Assembly (NCBI GenBank): GCA_949841355.1
Contig: CATKZP010000004.1
Span: 62,001 to 126,000, forward strand
DNA: 64,000 nt
Source of the DNA: an uncultured Oscillospiraceae bacterium
Lineage (GTDB): Bacteria; Bacillota; Clostridia; Oscillospirales; Oscillospiraceae
Reading direction: 5' to 3'
Of the stretch, positions 58,079 through 64,000 are shown one piece after another. Numbering within the stretch: the stretch's first letter is position 1; the number at the start of each line of letters is the position of its first letter. The position numbers and the translations under genes were made by a program. The notes under the pieces are model-generated. The model was not told where the DNA came from. It was given only the letters and a program-made list of their open reading frames with translations, and searched no databases.

Positions 58079-60661
58079 TCAGTTCCTCAGCCCGCTCATG
58101 ACCTGGAACATTTTGTGGATGTCCACCGGCTTGGCCAGGTGCGCGTCCATCCCGGCGTCCTTTGCCAGCGCGATGTCCTCCTCAAAGGCGTTGGCCGACA
58201 GCGCGATGATGGGCACGGTCCTCGCGTCCGCCCGGTCCAGGGCGCGGATCACCCGGGCCGCCTCGTACCCGCTCATGACCGGCATCATCAAGTCCATGAG
58301 CACGCAGTCAAACGCCCCCGGGGCGGACGCTTCAAACGCGTCCACGGCGGCCTTTCCGTCGCCGGCGGTCACAACCTCCGCGCCCGCGTCCCGCAGCATG
58401 AACTCCACAATCTCGCTGTTAATCTCGTTATCCTCCACCAAGAGGACGTGCATTCCGGCGATATTGGCCTGAACGCTCCCCTCCTCCTGGGCGGGACACG
58501 CCGTCCAAGCCTGATCGGCCTGAAGGGGCAGGGTGATTTGGACCAGGCTTCCCTTGCCGACCTGGCTGTCCACCGCGACGGTTCCCTTCATCTGGTCCAC
58601 CAGCTTCTTTACGATGGACATGCCGAGCCCAACGCCGTTATAGTTGGTTCTCGCCCCCTGATGTTCTTGGGTGAACGGCTCAAAAATATGGGCCTTAAAA
58701 TCCTCTCCAATGCCGATTCCGGTATCCTCGACAACAAAGCGGCACCGCACGGTCCCGTTCTGGAAGCCGGTCTCCTCCGCCCGGACGAATACGGCGCCGT
58801 GAGGCCGGTTATACCGGAGGGCGTTGTCAATGACGTTCATCAGGATCTGCTTCAGGTACAGCGGATTTCCCACCACTCTGTTATGCCGCAGGCTGGACTC
58901 CTCCAGCTCCAGGCGGATTTCCCGCTCCTCCGCCAGGGGGGACAGGATGGTGATGCAGTCCTCCAACGTGTCGTAAAGGTCGAACGGCTCCTCCACCGCC
59001 GCCGGCCGGCCGCGCTCCAGATTGCTGATTTGGAGGACGTCGTTTACCAAAGACAGCAGGTGCTCCGTTGAAACCCGGATTTTCTTGTGGCAGTCGCGCC
59101 GCCGCTCCGGATCGTCTTGGCTTTTTTCCAGGATGGACAGCATACCCAGAATCCCGTTGATGGGGGTGCGCAGGTCGTGGGACATGTGGGAGAGGAATTC
59201 GGTTTTGGCCGAATTGGCCCACCGCACCTTCTCCAGCAGCTCCATGATGGCCTGCTCCTGCTTCCGCTTGGTCACCATGGTGTCCGTGATGTCCTGATGA
59301 TATCCATTCAGGCTGACGCCGGGCTTTTTGAAGGTCTTATCGGGCACGCCGCCGCAGCGGACATAAATTTTCCCCATTTTCGGATGGTTCCAGGGATAGA
59401 CCACCTCGGAGCGCCCGCTTTTCAGCATCTCCTCCACGGACTCCTCCACCATCTCCACATAATCCGGGTCAATGCGGCTGAACCAGCGCCGGTAGCACTC
59501 CTCCGGGTGGATATCGTCCGGCACGCCCAGGAGGAGCCGCATGGTCCGGTCCGTATACATTCTGGGCGGGCAGCCCTCCTCCAGCTCGATGGTCCAGATT
59601 CCGGTCCTGGCCCCCTCCAGAATGTTTTCCAGGCTCTGCCGCGCCTCCAGCTTGTATTTCTCCTCCTGCTCCACCACGGCGTTGACATCCCGCTGGGCAA
59701 AAATGGCGCAGTTTTCCGCCGCTGTTTTCTCGGTGGCGGAAAAGTGGATTTCCAGATACTTCAGCGCGGAGAAATTGTCCCGCACCTGGTAGCGGACGGA
59801 GAACTTTTTCTTCGCCCTGAGCTGCGCCAGCACGTAATCCTTCTTCGTCATGGCGCGCAGCCGCTCCTGGTCCTGGGGGACCACGCACTTGGAGATATAC
59901 CGCTCAATCGCCGCCTGATAGCCGTCCTTAAAGTGGACGGCCCAATCCAGGCCCAGCTGCCTGCTGTTCCGGTAGATTTCACATTCGCCCGTGTCGAGGT
60001 TCACCTCGTAAATGCCCAGGTAGTCCACGCTGAGGGCGTGAAGAACGTTGTAGCTTCGCTTTTGAAGCTCGCGGAACAGGTTGCGCCGCTTCAGCGAGGA
60101 CACAATAAAGTATGCCGCAGTCTGGAGCATATTCGACGCATATTCCATCGACTTGACCGGGGGATTGTCCACACCGTAAAAGCCGATAATCCGTTTGCCG
60201 TCATAAAGGGGAACCACCACAAGAGAATGGATGCCCTGCCGCTTCAGGTTCTCATACTGAAGCGGGTCGGTCTCCCGGATATCCTCCAGGTTCTCGATGA
60301 CGATGTGCCTGCCGATGCTGAAATTCCGGTACCAGCTGGCGCACACCTCCGGAGGGACATTTTGAAGGTTCTCCTTTTCCGGCTCCACGCCGTCGGCCAC
60401 CCACTCGTAGGTGTTGTCGTCGAAATGGGACTCGTTCTGCTCAAAGATATAGGTCCGCTCTCCGTTCAGAGCCATTCCCAGGTGCTTGAGCAGCACATCC
60501 AGCGAATCATCCGGAGTTTCCTCCAGCAGAGCGGCGCGAAGGCCCTCGTTGATGACGGCCTCCAGGTTCTGAACGCTCTGCATTCCGCTGTGCTGCTCAT
60601 GGGCCTTGGTGCTCAGAGCCTCTTTTTCAGACGGTTGAAAAATTTCCCCTGAATGATCCAT
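58079..60661 (-). CDS. cytoplasmic hybrid histidine kinase with GAF and PAS domains
   Basis: The 860-residue protein has no membrane helix. It carries an N-terminal GAF-like domain (about 45-190; HSLVVVPLYDGKRIIGFYGV), PAS-type region(s) (about 210-480), HisKA (SHMSHDLRTPINGILGM), HATPase (VVEDTGIGIGE, GVGLGMSIVKKLVDQM) and one C-terminal receiver with the phosphoacceptor in CVLMDLMMP. Start 60661 is used because GGAGGAGAGG precedes it; the longer frame lacks one. It is first gene of a two-kinase operon with no separate output regulator or HPt protein beside it. Confidence 0.9.
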   Translation of the reverse strand: MDHSGEIFQPSEKEALSTKAHEQHSGMQSVQNLEAVINEGLRAALLEETPDDSLDVLLKHLGMALNGERTYIFEQNESHFDDNTYEWVADGVEPEKENLQNVPPEVCASWYRNFSIGRHIVIENLEDIRETDPLQYENLKRQGIHSLVVVPLYDGKRIIGFYGVDNPPVKSMEYASNMLQTAAYFIVSSLKRRNLFRELQKRSYNVLHALSVDYLGIYEVNLDTGECEIYRNSRQLGLDWAVHFKDGYQAAIERYISKCVVPQDQERLRAMTKKDYVLAQLRAKKKFSVRYQVRDNFSALKYLEIHFSATEKTAAENCAIFAQRDVNAVVEQEEKYKLEARQSLENILEGARTGIWTIELEEGCPPRMYTDRTMRLLLGVPDDIHPEECYRRWFSRIDPDYVEMVEESVEEMLKSGRSEVVYPWNHPKMGKIYVRCGGVPDKTFKKPGVSLNGYHQDITDTMVTKRKQEQAIMELLEKVRWANSAKTEFLSHMSHDLRTPINGILGMLSILEKSQDDPERRRDCHKKIRVSTEHLLSLVNDVLQISNLERGRPAAVEEPFDLYDTLEDCITILSPLAEEREIRLELEESSLRHNRVVGNPLYLKQILMNVIDNALRYNRPHGAVFVRAEETGFQNGTVRCRFVVEDTGIGIGEDFKAHIFEPFTQEHQGARTNYNGVGLGMSIVKKLVDQMKGTVAVDSQVGKGSLVQITLPLQADQAWTACPAQEEGSVQANIAGMHVLLVEDNEINSEIVEFMLRDAGAEVVTAGDGKAAVDAFEASAPGAFDCVLMDLMMPVMSGYEAARVIRALDRADARTVPIIALSANAFEEDIALAKDAGMDAHLAKPVDIHKMFQVMSGLRN

Positions 60662-60806
60662 ATGCCTCTCCTCCACGTTGATTATCTTCCAGCAAAAGCC
60701 GCCGCGGCGAATTCCGGCAGGAAAAGAGCCCCTGTGGAAACGCTCTTTCTGGGAATGCTTGGCGCTGCTTCCGCAGCTTCGCCGCAAAGGTCAGAAAATC
60801 CTTGTC

Positions 60807-60835
60807 ATAATACCATATGCCCCCAATCGCGTCAA
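60807..60835 (-). promoter_or_regulatory. promoter of the kinase operon
   Basis: Minus strand TTGACG (60830-60835), 17 bases, TATTAT (60807-60812). The rest of the 368-base divergent region shows no gene; a weak plus-strand -10 TAGAAT lies at 60918-60923. Confidence 0.75.
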
Positions 60836-61028
60836 GAATATGTGTGGATATTTCCCGCCTTGCCATACACCGCCCGCCAATGCTCAAGTGGCCCTTCCCT
60901 TCGGGGCGGCGCCATGATAGAATAACGGAAACAGAGCGCTTTGCGCCGGGGAGGGGTCTGTCCGGCGGGAGCGGGACGCCCCGCGGAATTCAGAGAAAAC
61001 CCCGGTCTTATAGAGAGGAGGTGCAGCC

Positions 61029-61736
61029 GTGCTGCGCATCGCCATTGCGGAGGATGAGGAAATCTGCGCCCAAAAGCTCCAGGAGTATATCCGGCGCTAC
61101 GCCGGCGAGCGGGGGCTGGAGGCGGCCGTCACCTGGTTCCGGGACGGGCTGGAGCTGGCGGAGGGGTATGTTCCCAAGTGGGACATCCTCTTTCTGGACA
61201 TCCAGATGGGCCACCTGGACGGGATGGAGACCGCCCGGCGCATCCGCCGCCAGGACCCGGACGTGACGCTGGTGTTCATCACCAACCTGGCCCGGTATGC
61301 CATTGAGGGGTACGAGGTAGACGCCAGCGATTTCATCCTCAAGCCGTTGGAGTACGACCGCTTCCGAGTGCGGATGGACAAGCTCATCCCCCGGCTGGCC
61401 CGGAAGCGCGGGGCCTTTGTGGTGCTGCCCCTGGCGGAGCAGAAGATCCGGGTGGCCGTAGAGGATATCCTCTACGCCGAGGTGGTGGACCACGACCTGA
61501 GCGTGGTCACCACCAAGCGGAGCTACCTCATGCGGTGCACCCTACAGGAGATGGAGCGGATGGTGGAGGGGCAGGGCTTCTCCCGCTGCAACCGCTGCTA
61601 CCTGGTGAATCTGCGCCGGGTGACCGGGGTGGAGAAGGACGCGGTGCGCATTGGAGCGCACTCGCTGCCCATCAGCAGGCCCCGGAAAAAGCAGTTCCTG
61701 CGGGAGCTGTCCGAGTGTCTGGGGGCGGAGCTATGA
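61029..61736 (+). CDS. LytTR response regulator
   Basis: The 235-residue regulator has a receiver (about 1-120; acidic pair EDEE at 8-11, phosphoacceptor in ILFLDIQMGH near 58) and a LytTR DNA-binding domain (about 135-230; LYAEVVDHDLSVVTTKRSYL, FSRCNRCYLVNLRRV). This is the AgrA/VirR-type layout. The start is GTG 61029 with AGAGGAGGTG upstream. The partner kinase overlaps its stop by four bases. Confidence 0.95.
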   Translation: MLRIAIAEDEEICAQKLQEYIRRYAGERGLEAAVTWFRDGLELAEGYVPKWDILFLDIQMGHLDGMETARRIRRQDPDVTLVFITNLARYAIEGYEVDASDFILKPLEYDRFRVRMDKLIPRLARKRGAFVVLPLAEQKIRVAVEDILYAEVVDHDLSVVTTKRSYLMRCTLQEMERMVEGQGFSRCNRCYLVNLRRVTGVEKDAVRIGAHSLPISRPRKKQFLRELSECLGAEL

Positions 61737-63061
61737 GGGCGCTTGTGGAGTCGTTCCTCCAAACAGGGGGCCTGCCCTGGTTTTTCCTGGAGCTGCTCTC
61801 GGCGGCCCTGGTGTTCAGTCGGCCGCTGAGACGCCGCAGCCGCTTTTGGCTGCGCCTGCTGGGGTGCCTGCTGGGCTGGGGGATGCTGGCGGCGGCGCCG
61901 GCGCTGGCCCATGCGCCGCTGGAGCAGGCCATCGCCCAGTCCCGGGCGCCCATCCTGAGCACCGGAATCGGGTGCGGCGTCCTCTTCGCCGCCAGCGTGC
62001 TCACTGTTTGGGGCATCCACGCGGTGAGCGTGCAGGAAGCGCTCTACTGCGGGGCGTGCGCCTACCTGATGGAGCACATGGCCTATTGCGCCAGGCTGCT
62101 GGGGGCGCTGGTTTTGCCGGCGGGCGCGTTGGAGACGGGGCGCGCGGGCTATGTGCTGGTCCACGCCGGGGTATACGCCGCGGTCTATCTGCTGTTCGCC
62201 CGGAAAATGATCCGGGACGGCAGCCTCATGGCCACCGCCCGGGATTCCCTGGCCCTGACCCTGGCCACCCTGGCGGTGGTGGTGGGCATGAGCAGCGCGG
62301 CCAGCGTCTACAGCTTCGAGGCCATCCACGCCGCCTACGCCTCCTTTGCCTGCGGGGCGGTGCTCTTCGGGCAGCTCCAGCAGCAAAAGCAGATCAAATC
62401 CCAGTCGGAGCTGGCGGTGCAGCGGCAGATGTGGTCCCTGCACAAAAGCCAGTACGAGATGTCCCGGCAGAGCATTGAGATCATCAACCGCAAGTGCCAC
62501 GACCTGAAGCACCAGGTGGCGGCGCTGAAGCACATACACGACCCCGGGCGGCGGGAGGAGGTCATCGACTCCCTCCAGTCCGCCGTGATGATCTACGACG
62601 CGGCGCTGGAGACGGGCAATGAGATTCTGGACACGGCGCTCACCGAAAAAAGCCTGATCTGCACCCGGCGGGACATCGCCCTGTCCTGCATTGCCGACGG
62701 CAGGCGGCTGGCCTTTATGGACCCGGTGGACCTCTACACCCTGGTGGGCAACGCTCTGGATAACGCCATCGAGGCGGTGCTCCCCCTGCCCCCGGAGCAG
62801 CGGCTCATCCGCCTGCGGGTGCAGGAAAAGGCGGGCCTGGTGTTTCTGCGGGTGGAAAACCCCTACGCGGGGACGCTGGAGGTGCGGGACGGCCTGCCCC
62901 TCACCAGCAAGGAGGATAAGCAAAACCACGGCTTCGGGATGAAGAGCATCCGGGACGTGGCGGAGAAATACCACGGCTTTCTGGACGTGGAGACGGAGGG
63001 CGGGCTGTTTGTGCTGCGCCTGTCCTTCCCCCTGTGCGAACAGCTCGCGGCAGGAAACTGA
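61733..63061 (+). CDS. GHKL-type sensor kinase, AgrC-like
   Basis: The 442-residue protein has about six membrane helices (about 10-225), a dimerisation helix with the phospho-His in CHDLKHQVAAL near 261, and a GHKL ATPase domain (about 330-440; NALDNAIEAVL N-box, HGFGMKSIRDVAEKY G-box). It pairs with the LytTR regulator just upstream (ATGA overlap). Systems of this type sense peptides or membrane stress; no precursor peptide gene is seen beside it, so the signal is unknown. Confidence 0.93.
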   Translation: MRALVESFLQTGGLPWFFLELLSAALVFSRPLRRRSRFWLRLLGCLLGWGMLAAAPALAHAPLEQAIAQSRAPILSTGIGCGVLFAASVLTVWGIHAVSVQEALYCGACAYLMEHMAYCARLLGALVLPAGALETGRAGYVLVHAGVYAAVYLLFARKMIRDGSLMATARDSLALTLATLAVVVGMSSAASVYSFEAIHAAYASFACGAVLFGQLQQQKQIKSQSELAVQRQMWSLHKSQYEMSRQSIEIINRKCHDLKHQVAALKHIHDPGRREEVIDSLQSAVMIYDAALETGNEILDTALTEKSLICTRRDIALSCIADGRRLAFMDPVDLYTLVGNALDNAIEAVLPLPPEQRLIRLRVQEKAGLVFLRVENPYAGTLEVRDGLPLTSKEDKQNHGFGMKSIRDVAEKYHGFLDVETEGGLFVLRLSFPLCEQLAAGN

Positions 63062-63072
63062 CAGCTCACGGC

Positions 63073-63103
63073 AAAACCGCCCCGGGACGGGGGCGGTTTT
63101 GTT
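63073..63103 (+). terminator. terminator of the LytTR/GHKL operon
   Basis: AAAACCGCCCC, 5-nt loop, GGGGGCGGTTTT then GTT. Confidence 0.85.
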
Positions 63104-63161
63104 ATATTTTTGTCCAGCGGGCCGGCGAAACGCCGGCAAAAAATTTGAGGGAGGATCTGAC

Positions 63162-64000
63162 ATGGAACACAAACGTACCACCGGCCAGAAGGCGCTTCTG
63201 GCCCTGCGGACCCTGGTGTGCGGGGTGCTCGTCGCGGTGCTGCTGGCGGGCATCGTGGGGGTGAACACCCTGGTGCCGTCCTTTGACCGGATGGGCAACA
63301 GCATCCTGAACGGCTTTGACCGCAGGATCGACAACTCCAAGGCGAAAACAGACGGGCTGGATCTGCAATATAACAAGCCGGACTACACCCGGGACGCCAT
63401 CGGCGCGGCGGAGGACGACCTGGCCGGGCGCATCGCCGCCGAGGGCGTGGTGCTGCTGGAAAACCGGGACGGCGCCCTGCCCATGGCGGCGGACACCACC
63501 TTCAGCCTGGTGAGCGTCAACTCTGCCACGGTGAAGGCGGGCGGCGGTATGCTGGGCGGCGGGGTGGACCTGAAAACCCTGTTCCAGAACGCCGGGGTGG
63601 GGTTGAACGAGACCCTCTGGGATTTCTACGCCAACGGCGGCGGCAAGGGCTACGGTCTGGCCACCGGCTCCATCAGCTTCGGTGACGGGGAGGACTTCCG
63701 CATCAACGAGTGCCCCCTGTCCGTGATGCAGGGCGCTCAGGGCGTGCTGGACAGCCTGAACGGCACCGTGCCCGTGTACTTCCTCAAGCGGGTGGCCGGG
63801 GAGGGCCGGGACATGCCCCGCAGCATGTACGGCCACGCCGAGTCCGCCGAGGACAAGGCCCGCACCTACCTGGAGCCGGACTCCGCCGAGCGGGAGATTT
63901 TGAAGTATCTGGACGAGAATTTTGACACCGTGGTGCTGGTGCTCAACTCCAACGCCGCGCTGGAGCTGGACTGGCTGAAGGACTACCCCAGCATCAAGGC
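63162..64000 (+). CDS. membrane-anchored GH3 glycoside hydrolase, N-terminal part
   Basis: The frame from ATG 63162 is open to the window edge (279 residues seen). It has an N-terminal membrane helix (about 12-35), a linker, then the start of a GH3-type domain with IAAEGVVLLENRDGALPM near 90-107, a typical GH3 block that leads the C-terminal domain in permuted members. Having that block so early suggests the swapped domain order found in some Clostridia beta-glucosidases. GAGGGAGG precedes the ATG. Substrate and catalytic residues lie beyond the window. Confidence 0.8.
   Translation, partial: MEHKRTTGQKALLALRTLVCGVLVAVLLAGIVGVNTLVPSFDRMGNSILNGFDRRIDNSKAKTDGLDLQYNKPDYTRDAIGAAEDDLAGRIAAEGVVLLENRDGALPMAADTTFSLVSVNSATVKAGGGMLGGGVDLKTLFQNAGVGLNETLWDFYANGGGKGYGLATGSISFGDGEDFRINECPLSVMQGAQGVLDSLNGTVPVYFLKRVAGEGRDMPRSMYGHAESAEDKARTYLEPDSAEREILKYLDENFDTVVLVLNSNAALELDWLKDYPSIK

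Noticed and set aside
1-64000. CRISPR arrays, rRNA genes, restriction or toxin-antitoxin modules
   Set aside because: No regularly spaced repeats, rRNA segments or recognisable cas, R-M or TA genes were seen.

Overview
The window reads as chromosome of a GC-rich, spore-forming anaerobic Clostridia member, most likely Oscillospiraceae (Flavonifractor/Lawsonibacter/Intestinimonas-like). The grounds are a germination protease gene (gpr) beside rpsT, a T-box-controlled single-chain glycyl-tRNA synthetase, an arginine deiminase operon, a 4-hydroxybutyryl-CoA dehydratase, nickel-pincer cofactor genes, SLH-domain surface proteins and Firmicutes-type promoters and ribosome binding sites. The genus is inferred from gene content only; no 16S rRNA gene is present.

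Layout. 1-8 kb: start of a U32 peptidase gene, zapA, a small membrane protein, T-box plus glyS, an LTA-synthase-like phosphoglycerol transferase, larE, larC and a TauE/SafE permease. 8-12 kb: a small anchored protein and a 1061-residue Sel1-repeat protein. 12-21 kb: arginine block, with arcA, arcB, arcC, a YfcC-type transporter, an AraC regulator with two DNA-binding domains, argR and argS. 20.9-21.5 kb: direct repeats, a perfect palindrome, tRNA-Gly(GCC) and a copy of its 3' end. 21.6-27.5 kb: MarR-controlled heterodimeric ABC exporter, then a WYL regulator running in frame into a zinc-ribbon protein. 27.5-37 kb: a sigma-54 activator, a GG-N10-GC promoter, a GntP permease, a MetX-like hydrolase, an alpha/beta hydrolase with a membrane domain, and abfD, with rpoN convergent at the end. 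37-45 kb: rpsT, gpr, a YihY-family protein, an SLH protein, DUF1836, DegV and a GntR-controlled ABC pair.

45.3-54.3 kb is accessory DNA of lower GC. Its core is an integrated rolling-circle replicon: a small protein, a two-helix membrane protein, an FtsK-like ATPase, a hairpin origin carrying TAGTATTAC, tandem 7-bp repeats, and a Rep with a circovirus/CRESS-type HUH endonuclease plus superfamily 3 helicase. TnpW and a large serine recombinase follow. A 160-bp MITE-like element with 18-bp inverted ends and TTA duplications lies just beyond. The coincidence of a eukaryotic-virus-type nonanucleotide origin, iteron-like repeats and a CRESS-type Rep with an FtsK motor in a bacterial chromosome is the most notable content of the window.

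54.5-64 kb: an XRE membrane protein, two co-directional hybrid histidine kinases, a divergent LytTR/GHKL two-component system and the start of a membrane-anchored GH3 glycosidase.
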